Shown: piece after piece, positions 45,318 through 52,176 of the stretch
Layout of the letters: each line of letters starts with the position of its first letter
Position numbering within the stretch: the stretch's first letter is position 1
NCBI RefSeq assembly: GCF_004339745.1
Contig: NZ_SMGP01000002.1
Location: 310,001-374,000 of the forward strand
Length of the DNA stretch: 64,000 nt
Origin: Paraburkholderia sp. BL9I2N2
GTDB taxonomy: Bacteria; Pseudomonadota; Gammaproteobacteria; Burkholderiales; Burkholderiaceae
Reading direction: 5' to 3'
Translations under genes and position numbers: made by a program
The notes under the pieces: model-generated
The model's input: only the letters and a program-made list of their open reading frames with translations
Database searches by the model: none
Told to the model about the DNA's origin: nothing

Positions 45318-47068
45318 ACGCGATGCACGCAACGCGCGACACGCGCGGCTTCGCCTTCGAATCCACGCTCAGCAAGGTGGCCCGCGTGCTGACCGGGCAA
45401 TACGGCGTGACGGTCGCGTTCAGTCCGGACGGTCCGCGCGTTGAGCCCGGCCGCATTGTGATTCCCGACTATGAGTTCAATGGCGAAGTCGAGCGCGATG
45501 TGCTGATCGGCTATCTGGATCTGCTGGTCGCGCGCGCCAAGCATGCGTCGCTCGCGCAACTCGATGCGCTGCCCTCGGGCGTCGCCGCGAATCTCGCGCA
45601 GGTGATCGAAGACCGCCGCGTGTGTGGACGGTTGCTCGACGAATATCCGGGCGCGCGCTGGTTCATCGGCAAGCTGCGCGTGCATGCGGCCGAGCGCGTG
45701 CGGCAGCGCTGGCCGAAGCTGCACTGGCGCGACCGGCTGGTCTGGCTGGTCGAACGCGCGTTGTGGGATGAACCGCCCACCCGGACCGAAGCGAGCCATT
45801 CGCTGCTCGCCGCCTTGCATGCCGCGGAGGATCTGCTGCACGAAGCGCGCGCGAGCCGCTCGACCGCGCAGAGCATCGCGGCGGCGCAGGCGCTCGTGGC
45901 GCGCGTGCGCGCGTTGTCGGCGGGTGAGGTGAACAGCATGGCGTTTACGGCGGATCCGGTCGAGGACATCGATACGGAAACGGCCGCTTCGTCATCCGTG
46001 CCGCTCGAAGACGACGACACCGTGCTCCCCGATCAGGACAGCGCGAACTCGCCACCGTCCGATCGAAGCGGTGGCGCGCAGGCGGACAACGCGGTCGGCA
46101 TGGGCCAATCGCTGGCGGACGCGCAGCAACCGTCCGCGCGTTCGGAAGGCGAAGCAGGTAACGTCACTGCGGCTGCATCACAAGCCCGGCTGTCGATTCC
46201 GCTCGCCACCGAATTCGACGACATCCGCGATCTCACAGGCCAAGGGGACAGCGCCGCCTGGCGCGAGTTGCGGGCGCAGGCTCGCGCGGACACCGCACCG
46301 CTGAAGGAAAAGCTCGAACGCGCGCTGAGCGCCGACGAGCGCACGCGCTGGCGCCGCGAGCAGGAGCGCGGCGAGATCGATCGCACCGCGCTGGCGAAGC
46401 TCGCCACCTCGCCCGGTTATCGCACGCCGTTTCGCACGCAGCGGCCCGCCAAAGGACGCGACGTCGCCGTGACGCTGCTGATCGACCGCAGCGGCTCGAT
46501 GGCCGGCCGCAAGATCGAACTCGCGCGCCAGTGCGCTGCCGCCTTGTGCGATGCGCTGACGCAGCTGTCGTTCGATTGCGAAGTGCTCGGTTATTGCTCG
46601 GTCGAATCCGCGCCCATGAAGCAGCTCTACGAGCGGCAACGCGCCGCCGGCGCGGATTTACGACGCTATAACCGCTTCGTCGAACGGCTCGATCTGAAGG
46701 TCTATAAGCGCTTCGGCGCGACGGACCTGAGCGGGATCGCCGCGATCGACTGCGGCCACGAGAATCCGGACGGCGAGGCGCTGGCCTGGGCCGCGACGCG
46801 GCTTGCCGACCATCAGGCCGAACGGCGCATCCTGATGATGTTCTCCGACGGCTACCCGTCCACCGGCGACGGCGATCCGCAGGTTTTGCGCAGCGATCTG
46901 CGCGAACGCGTCGCGGCCATCGGCAAGCGCGGCATCGAGCTGGTGGGCATCGGCGTGCTGACGGACGCGGTCGAGGACTTCTACCCGCACAACGTGGTGG
47001 TCAGCCGCCTCGCCGAACTGCCGTCGACGGTGTTCTCCGTGTTGAGCTCGATGCTGCTCACGCGTTGA
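45314..47068 (+). CDS. CobT-like VWA-domain protein
   Basis: 584 residues if the GTG at 45314 (overlapping the previous stop) is used; an ATG at 45323 is an alternative. The N-terminal ~200 residues are helical, the middle (about 215-300) is acidic and disordered, and the C-terminal ~210 residues form a VWA domain with MIDAS DRSGSM (about 391-396) and a later FSDGYPSTGDGDP. This order (helical N-terminus, acidic linker, C-terminal VWA) is that of CobT of cobaltochelatase and of related MoxR partners. The MIDAS should bind Mg2+ and link the complex to its target. Confidence 0.85.
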   Translation: MNAMHATRDTRGFAFESTLSKVARVLTGQYGVTVAFSPDGPRVEPGRIVIPDYEFNGEVERDVLIGYLDLLVARAKHASLAQLDALPSGVAANLAQVIEDRRVCGRLLDEYPGARWFIGKLRVHAAERVRQRWPKLHWRDRLVWLVERALWDEPPTRTEASHSLLAALHAAEDLLHEARASRSTAQSIAAAQALVARVRALSAGEVNSMAFTADPVEDIDTETAASSSVPLEDDDTVLPDQDSANSPPSDRSGGAQADNAVGMGQSLADAQQPSARSEGEAGNVTAAASQARLSIPLATEFDDIRDLTGQGDSAAWRELRAQARADTAPLKEKLERALSADERTRWRREQERGEIDRTALAKLATSPGYRTPFRTQRPAKGRDVAVTLLIDRSGSMAGRKIELARQCAAALCDALTQLSFDCEVLGYCSVESAPMKQLYERQRAAGADLRRYNRFVERLDLKVYKRFGATDLSGIAAIDCGHENPDGEALAWAATRLADHQAERRILMMFSDGYPSTGDGDPQVLRSDLRERVAAIGKRGIELVGIGVLTDAVEDFYPHNVVVSRLAELPSTVFSVLSSMLLTR

Positions 47069-47095
47069 TGGCGGCGCTCACGCGGCTCACAGCGC

Positions 47096-47929
47096 TCACG
47101 CCGACTGCGGCTTGAACGGATACCGTTCGATTTCACCGCCGCGCGCCACCACCGCCGTGCTCTCCGGAATCTCCTGCCACCAGCCCGGCAGGTCGGCGAG
47201 CGGTTCGGACAGCACCAGAAACGCATTCGCGCCGGCTGCCTCGATGCGTGGATCGTCGGGATACAACGCGTGCAGTTGCTGAAACGAGCTGCTGTGAAAG
47301 AGCGAGCGCGACTGCCCTTCGCTCGAATAGCGCACTGCGACGATCTGCTCGCCGTCGGTGGCGCACACGGTCATGTTCAGCGGTTCGTCCACGCCATGCT
47401 TGCGGCCGGTGTCCTCGACGAAGGCCACCATCCGCTCGAGTGCGGTGACCGGCGCCACTTCCAGGCCGAAGGTCAGCGCGAGGAAAAACATCACCTCGGA
47501 ATCGGTCGAGCCTTCAATGGACGGAAACAGATCGGGGTCGATCGCCACCATCAGATCGCGGCGCACGGACGGATAGTTGCGTATCAGGCCGTTATGCGCG
47601 AAGAGCCAGCGGCCATGGCGGAACGGATGACAGTTGGTTTCCTGCGAAGGCGTATCCGTCGCCGCGCGTATGTGCGCGACGAACAGCGGCGCGCGGATCG
47701 CCCGCGCCGCTTCGCGCAGATTGCGGTCGCTCCACGCCGGTTGAATGCAGCGGTAGCGAAACGGAATATCGGTCGGCTGGCCGTACCAGCCGATGCCGAA
47801 GCCATCGCCGTTGGTCGTGGTCTGGCCGAGCCGCGAATGCAGGCTCTGGTCGATCAGGGAGTGTTTGGCGTTGAACAGCACCGTTTCGAGCTGAATCGGG
47901 TTGCCTGTATAAGCGAGCCAGCGGCACAT
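47096..47929 (-). CDS. Class II glutamine amidotransferase (YafJ/EgtC-like)
   Basis: 277 residues. Mature N-terminal Cys2 (MCRWLAYTGNP) is the nucleophile of this Ntn-hydrolase family; supporting residues are HIRAATDTP, ETNCHPF and FAHNGLI. The start is the ATG after AGGAG: because Cys2 must become the first residue, an N-terminally extended product would be inactive, so the in-frame codons upstream are not translated as part of it. It probably hydrolyses an amide of glutamine or a related compound; the physiological substrate is not known. Its 5' leader is the tandem hairpin array at 47943-48185. Confidence 0.9.
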   Translation of the reverse strand: MCRWLAYTGNPIQLETVLFNAKHSLIDQSLHSRLGQTTTNGDGFGIGWYGQPTDIPFRYRCIQPAWSDRNLREAARAIRAPLFVAHIRAATDTPSQETNCHPFRHGRWLFAHNGLIRNYPSVRRDLMVAIDPDLFPSIEGSTDSEVMFFLALTFGLEVAPVTALERMVAFVEDTGRKHGVDEPLNMTVCATDGEQIVAVRYSSEGQSRSLFHSSSFQQLHALYPDDPRIEAAGANAFLVLSEPLADLPGWWQEIPESTAVVARGGEIERYPFKPQSA

Positions 47930-47942
47930 GAGCTTTTCTCCT

Positions 47943-48185
47943 GTCGACCAGAGTTGGCGCTTTAGCGCCTTACTCTGGTCCCATGCACTTGTTGCGGTCG
48001 ACCAGAGTTGGCGCTTTAGCGCCTTACTCTGGTCCCATGCACTTGCTGCGGTCGACCAGAGTTGGCGCTTTAGCGCCTTACTCTGGTCCCATGCACTTGC
48101 TGCGGTCGACCAGAGTTGGCGCTTTAGCGCCTTACTCTGGTCCCATGCACTTGCTGCGGTCGACCAGAGTTGGCGCTTTAGCGCC
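47943..48185. repeat. Tandem 54-bp hairpin array (4 full units + 1 partial)
   Basis: Four 54-base units start at 47943, 47997, 48051 and 48105; a fifth, 27-base partial unit starts at 48159. Each full unit holds a near-perfect stem-loop: CCAGAGT-T-GGCGC-TTTA-GCGCC-TT-ACTCTGG. Units 2-4 are identical in the stretch compared; unit 1 has a single C-to-T difference at 47992. All frames stay open because 54 is a multiple of three, so it can be read as 18-residue repeats on either strand, but the codons are unlike those of real genes and the structure, not a protein, is what repeats. It lies between marC and the amidotransferase start, directly upstream of its AGGAG. Confidence 0.95.
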
Positions 48186-48216
48186 CCGGCGCGGTGTGCC
48201 GCCGGGTACACGACGT

Positions 48217-48894
48217 CTACTTCACTACCGGCTGCATCGTCGCGATCGGAATCAGGAATTCGGAGAAGCCGGTCAGCATGATCTGCACGCCGATGCACAG
48301 CAGCAGAAAGGAAGATACACGCATCGCGACCTTGGTGCCCTCCACGCCAAGGTACTTCGCGAACACCACCGCGCGGCTATAGATCAGATAAACCGTCACG
48401 GCCACCGCCAGCGAGATCACCACCGACGCGATGCTCGAAATCACAAATTCGGAGAGCTTATGCGTGCGGTTCGCGGTCAGCGCGACAGCCGTGGCGATCG
48501 AGCCCGGCCCGGTGGTCAGCGGAATGGTGAATGGGAAAAACGCCTTCGACATCGCATTGTCCGCGTCCACCCGCTTGACCGCCGGCTGCTCGGCCGGTTG
48601 CGTGTCGGGCGCATTGAGCATCTGCCAGCCGCCCACCGCGACGGCGAGCCCGCCGCCGATGCGCAGCGCCTGCATGGAGATGCCGAAGAAATGCAGGATC
48701 GGCGTGCCGATGAAAAACGCCACCAGCAGCACGCACATCACGTTGATGGCGATTTTGCGGGCGAGCGCGGTGCGCTCCTCCGTGGTCAACGAAGCAGTCC
48801 GGTCCAGGAAAACGAAAGCAATGCCGATTGGATTGATGATGCTGATCAACCCGGTAAAGCCAAACAGAATGTCCGAGATCAGACTTTCGACCAT
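48217..48894 (-). CDS. MarC-family integral membrane protein
   Basis: 225 residues with six hydrophobic helices. The family pattern SIINPIGIAFVFL near the N-terminus and FFPFTIPLTTGPGSIATAVAL in the centre are typical of MarC/YhgN. The name comes from the multiple-antibiotic-resistance locus but no resistance role is established; substrate unknown. The gene lies upstream of, and on the same strand as, the amidotransferase, separated by the hairpin array. Confidence 0.9.
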   Translation of the reverse strand: MVESLISDILFGFTGLISIINPIGIAFVFLDRTASLTTEERTALARKIAINVMCVLLVAFFIGTPILHFFGISMQALRIGGGLAVAVGGWQMLNAPDTQPAEQPAVKRVDADNAMSKAFFPFTIPLTTGPGSIATAVALTANRTHKLSEFVISSIASVVISLAVAVTVYLIYSRAVVFAKYLGVEGTKVAMRVSSFLLLCIGVQIMLTGFSEFLIPIATMQPVVK

Positions 48895-49255
48895 ATGCGT
48901 TCCGTGTCGAGCGGCGGCTCGGGTGGCTCCACTGCGCACCCGGCATGCCGCGCCATGTTGATGAAACCGGACTCTCTCCGGTGCTCCAGATGATGCTCGC
49001 GCTGCGTGGCGAGATGATATCGCGGCGCGCCAGGGAAACCGTAAAAAAGCCAGCCGCTAGCGCGCCTGCCGCGGCGCGCCTCACTATGCAGCCCGTCTTG
49101 CAGCGCAGCAACCGACCCCATAAAGATGCGCCCGCAACTTTCAGAAAGCCTACACTTTTTTGACCTGCTTTACGGGACCAAAGCATCCGGCATACAGTCC
49201 CCAGCGAAGCCGCACTTTCAACGAGACGTACTTACCGGTTCGAGGAGTTGCCCCC
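48895..49255. other. Divergent promoter region of marC and the DUF3311-mctP operon
   Basis: 361 bases between divergent genes. I can see a TTTTTTGACC stretch near 49155 that may be part of a -35 region, but no convincing paired -10. No gene is evident. Confidence 0.4.
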
Positions 49256-49471
49256 ATGTTGCTTCGTGTACTTGCCGCGCTGCCGTTCATCGGCATTCTG
49301 CTCGGTGTTCCGTTTGTGAATCGTGTCGAGCCGCTGATGCTCGGCATGCCGTTCGTGCTGGCCTGGATCGTCATGTGGGTCGTGCTCAGTTCGATCATCA
49401 TGGCGATCGTCTACCGTCTGGATCCGTCCAACCGTCAGCTCGCCGCCGATGGCGAGGAGGCTAGTTCATGA
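49256..49471 (+). CDS. DUF3311 membrane protein
   Basis: 71 residues with two hydrophobic helices and the DUF3311 pattern (LPFIGILLGVPFVNRVEP, MPFVLAWIVMWVVLSSIIMAIVYRLD). CGAGGAG precedes the ATG. Its stop overlaps the start of the symporter by ATGA; DUF3311 proteins are regularly found as the small partner of SSS-family carboxylate symporters. Confidence 0.88.
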   Translation: MLLRVLAALPFIGILLGVPFVNRVEPLMLGMPFVLAWIVMWVVLSSIIMAIVYRLDPSNRQLAADGEEASS

Positions 49472-50940
49472 GCGCACTCATCATCATTGCTGCGATTACG
49501 CTGTTTGCGCTCTACCTGGGCGTGCGCGCCAAGCGCGGCCACGACATGAGTCTCGAACAATGGACCGTGGGCGGCCGCAGCTTCGGCACCGCCTTCGTGT
49601 TCCTGTTGATGGCCGGTGAAATCTACACGACCTTCACCTTCCTCGGCGGCAGCGGCTTTGCTTATGGCAAGGGCGCGCCGGTCTATTACATCCTGGCGTA
49701 CGGCACGCTTGCGTACATCCTCTCGTACTGGATGCTGCCGCCAATCTGGCGTTACGCGAAGAATCACCGCCTCGTCTCGCAGCCGCACTTTTTCGCGCGC
49801 AAGTATGAAAGCCCGGCGCTCGGCACGCTTGTCGCGCTGGTCGGCGTGGCCGCGCTGATTCCCTACCTCGTGCTGCAACTGAAGGGGCTCGGCATTATCG
49901 TCGCAACGGCCTCGTACGGCGCGATTTCGTCGACGGCGGCCGTGTGGATCGGCGCCTGTGTCGTGACGGCCTACGTGATCGTCTCCGGTGTGCGCGGCTC
50001 GGCGTGGAATTCGGTGGTGAAGGATCTGCTGATTCTCGCGATCGTGCTGTTCCTCGGCATCTATCTGCCGCTGCACTACTACGGCGGCTTCAGCGACATG
50101 TTCCGCGCAATCGACGCCGCGCGCCCCGGCTTCCTGACCTTCCCGGCCAAGGGCTCGAGCGTGACCTGGTTCCAGTCGACCGTGCTGCTGACGGCGCTGG
50201 GCTTCTTCATGTGGCCGCATACCTTCGGTTCGATTTTCACCGCGAAAGACGAACGCATTTTCCGTCGCAACGCGATGGTGCTGCCGCTGTATCAGCTGAT
50301 TCTGCTGTTCGTGTTCTTCGTGGGCTTTGCGGCGACGCTGAAGGTGCCAGGTCTGAAGGGCGGCGACATCGACCTGTCGCTGTTCCGCCTGTCGTTGCAG
50401 ACCTTCGACCCATGGTTTGTCGGCGTGATCGGTGCGGCCGGCATACTGACCGCGCTGGTGCCGGGCTCGATGATCCTGACGTCCGCGTCGACGCTGCTCG
50501 CCAACGACGTGTATCGCGGCATGGTGAGCCGCAAGGCATCGGATGCCACGGTGGCGAAGCTCGCGCGATTCCTCGTGCCGGTCGTGGCGCTTGTCGCGGT
50601 CGGTTTCACGCTGCAAGGCGGCGAAACGATCGTTGCGTTGCTGCTGATGGGTTATAGCTTCGTGACCCAGCTTTTTCCGGCGGTGATCTGCAGTCTGCGT
50701 CCGCATAACCGCGCGACCAAGCAAGGCGCGTTTTGCGGGATTCTGGCCGGCGTTGCCGTGGTGGCCGTGACGACCACCATGCACTTGAGCATCGGTCAGT
50801 TGATGCCGTTCCTGCCCGATGCGTTGAAGGACATCAACATCGGCTTCCTGGCGTTGGCGGTGAATATCATCGTCTTCGCGGCGGTGAGCGCGGTGACGCA
50901 GGCGCGGCCGGTCGAGCAGACGCATGCGTCGGTGAATTGA
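49468..50940 (+). CDS. mctP: Sodium:solute symporter, MctP-like monocarboxylate permease
   Basis: 490 residues with about 13 hydrophobic segments of the SSS family. MSLEQWTVGGRSFG, SGFAYGKGAPVYYILAYG and the conserved GFFMWPHTFGSIFTAKDE are like rhizobial MctP, which imports lactate, pyruvate and similar monocarboxylates. The four-base overlap with the DUF3311 gene indicates translational coupling. The symbol is by similarity; the substrate is inferred from the family. Confidence 0.88.
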   Translation: MSALIIIAAITLFALYLGVRAKRGHDMSLEQWTVGGRSFGTAFVFLLMAGEIYTTFTFLGGSGFAYGKGAPVYYILAYGTLAYILSYWMLPPIWRYAKNHRLVSQPHFFARKYESPALGTLVALVGVAALIPYLVLQLKGLGIIVATASYGAISSTAAVWIGACVVTAYVIVSGVRGSAWNSVVKDLLILAIVLFLGIYLPLHYYGGFSDMFRAIDAARPGFLTFPAKGSSVTWFQSTVLLTALGFFMWPHTFGSIFTAKDERIFRRNAMVLPLYQLILLFVFFVGFAATLKVPGLKGGDIDLSLFRLSLQTFDPWFVGVIGAAGILTALVPGSMILTSASTLLANDVYRGMVSRKASDATVAKLARFLVPVVALVAVGFTLQGGETIVALLLMGYSFVTQLFPAVICSLRPHNRATKQGAFCGILAGVAVVAVTTTMHLSIGQLMPFLPDALKDINIGFLALAVNIIVFAAVSAVTQARPVEQTHASVN

Positions 50941-51026
50941 GTTGTAGTTGGGGCAGGTTGTGTTGGCTCGTGATTGAGTCTTCACAGACTGATTAGCTGG
51001 ATAGTGGGCTCTTTAGTCATTCAAAT

Positions 51027-51055
51027 ACGGCACGGGATAACGACCCGTGCCGTTT
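51027..51055 (+). terminator. Terminator after mctP
   Basis: ACGGCACGGG-ATAACGA-CCCGTGCCGT followed by TT and, after a short gap, TTTTTT. A 10-bp perfect stem. It overlaps the first codons of the SymE-like ORF if the GTG at 51047 is used. Confidence 0.7.
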
Positions 51056-51265
51056 GCGCTTGTTTTTTCTAAGTTGCCGGCTCGACGCCATCTACGTGAG
51101 GATCCAGATGATGCGCTATCGGCGCAACTGGCGAAGCCAACCATCCCGCCGCTTTATCCCTGGATGAAGCTCGCAGGACGATGGATCGAGCAGGCAGGAT
51201 TCCAAGCAGGGCATCGCGTCAGAATCGCCGTTGAGCATGGACGGTTGACTATTGCCGCTGAATAA
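51047..51265 (+). CDS. SymE-like (type I toxin-family) protein
   Basis: 72 codons from a GTG at 51047. The C-terminal half is the SymE/AbrB-like barrel: YPWMKLAGRWIEQAGFQAGH followed by RVRIAVEHGRLTI. E. coli SymE is an SOS-induced toxin controlled by antisense RNA; Burkholderia carries many SymE homologues next to Rhs loci, as here. The 5' end is doubtful: the GTG lies inside the mctP terminator stem and an in-frame TTG at 51074 is another start. An AT-rich perfect inverted repeat follows. Confidence 0.65.
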   Translation: MPFALVFSKLPARRHLREDPDDALSAQLAKPTIPPLYPWMKLAGRWIEQAGFQAGHRVRIAVEHGRLTIAAE

Positions 51266-51293
51266 ATGAAGGGCCGCAATGCGGCCCTTCATT
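51265..51293. terminator. Bidirectional terminator
   Basis: AATGAAGGGCCGC-AAT-GCGGCCCTTCATT: 13-bp perfect stem, 3-base loop, between the convergent SymE-like and immunity-candidate genes. It ends at the first base of the latter's stop. Confidence 0.8.
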
Positions 51294-51694
51294 CATACCA
51301 AACTCTGAACCCATGCCTCATAAGCAGCACGTTGCTCCGCAACGCTGCAAACTTGCTCGATACTTGCCGAACCAAAAATATCGACCAAATCCTCGCGCTT
51401 CGCCGACTTCCCGGAGTGAAGTAGGTAGATTTTTCGACCGCCCCCCATCTGCAAGGCCATTTGTGATGGATAAGCATCCTTGCGAGCGCCATTGCATAGA
51501 ATAAGATAATTGCTCTGCTCAAGCACACTGCGATAAGCCGACAGCGCATCAAACAAATTGTTGTCAGTAAATGAGAGTTCGCCAAAGCGAGCACTGCGAA
51601 CCACAATTGTAACGGGCACGCCTTGTGTATATTCAATTTCGCAACATTCTTTTTCACCAACCAAGGATGAAATTTCTACGGAGATATTTGTCAT
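51293..51694 (-). CDS. Putative immunity protein to the Rhs ADP-ribosyltransferase
   Basis: 133 residues, AT-richer than flanking genes. MTNISVEISSLVGEKECCEI, then beta strands with VPVTIVVRSARFGELSF, a helix FDALSAYRSVLEQ, and ILCNGARKDAYPSQMALQMG. No known immunity family is recognised, and it does not look like an ADP-ribosylhydrolase (no acidic metal site). The immunity role is inferred from position only: the gene starts two bases after the toxin stop, on the same strand, as in other Rhs toxin-immunity pairs. Weak ribosome site, so translation is probably coupled to the toxin. Confidence 0.6.
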   Translation of the reverse strand: MTNISVEISSLVGEKECCEIEYTQGVPVTIVVRSARFGELSFTDNNLFDALSAYRSVLEQSNYLILCNGARKDAYPSQMALQMGGGRKIYLLHSGKSAKREDLVDIFGSASIEQVCSVAEQRAAYEAWVQSLV

Positions 51695-51696
51695 GA

Positions 51697-52176
51697 CTAG
51701 TTCCCAACATATACGGGGTTTTTGATAAATGGGCCTATAAAACTACCATTCGGATCAACTTGCCGCGCCCCCATAATGGAAGACGGATGAATCCCGCCGG
51801 GAACAGCAATTTCAAGCTCGTGAGGGAACGGACTCTTCGACCCAAGTACTGCGTTCACATCTATCCCCCCAGGTTGACCTTTAATCGTATAGACATATCC
51901 TCCACCCTGCATTTCTGCAAACTCTCGAGCTGCGGTCGGGGACTTAGACGTAGATACAAAAATACTTGGTTCGTTTTTTAGGGCGTAATTGTACAAATCA
52001 GTATTCTTGCCGAGAGGCTGAAATCCCTCACTGAAAACCACATCCGGTGAGCGGCCATCACCCCGGAAAACAAATCCCGGCTTTCCCGACGGTTTTCCTG
52101 CACCATCACCTTCACATGCGAGCCCCCACGGATCAATCCACGAAACCGGATTGGGCGCATACCGATAAAGATTCAA
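51697..52176 (-). CDS. Rhs C-terminal tip: pertussis-type ADP-ribosyltransferase toxin
   Basis: 159 codons starting at a TTG that overlaps the stop of the preceding Rhs frame (TTGA). It continues the Rhs core (NLYRYAPNPVSWIDPWGLA, the second DPxG autocleavage box), then the toxin domain. FVFRGDGRSPDVVFSEGF matches the R-containing first strand of pertussis toxin S1 (R38 here), FVSTSKS is the STS motif (75-77) and FPHELEIAVPGGI holds the catalytic glutamate (E120). The spacing fits a mono-ADP-ribosyltransferase of the cholera/pertussis branch. It is normally part of one Rhs polypeptide; here a one-base deletion in a G run splits it off. Confidence 0.85.
   Translation of the reverse strand: MNLYRYAPNPVSWIDPWGLACEGDGAGKPSGKPGFVFRGDGRSPDVVFSEGFQPLGKNTDLYNYALKNEPSIFVSTSKSPTAAREFAEMQGGGYVYTIKGQPGGIDVNAVLGSKSPFPHELEIAVPGGIHPSSIMGARQVDPNGSFIGPFIKNPVYVGN

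Noticed and set aside
47943..48185. CRISPR array
   Set aside because: Units are direct tandem copies with no unique spacers and no cas genes nearby.
47096..48298. Continuous 400-codon frame that fuses hairpin-array peptides to the amidotransferase
   Set aside because: The extension is only the 54-bp repeat read as protein; the real start has AGGAG and must leave Cys2 at the N-terminus.
47983..48993. 336-codon plus-strand frame with 18-residue repeats through the hairpin array
   Set aside because: A by-product of a repeat whose length is a multiple of three; it runs antisense to marC and has no protein-like composition.
49435..50985. 516-codon minus-strand frame opposite mctP
   Set aside because: Very His/Arg/Gln-rich antisense frame with no recognisable domain; mctP is certain.
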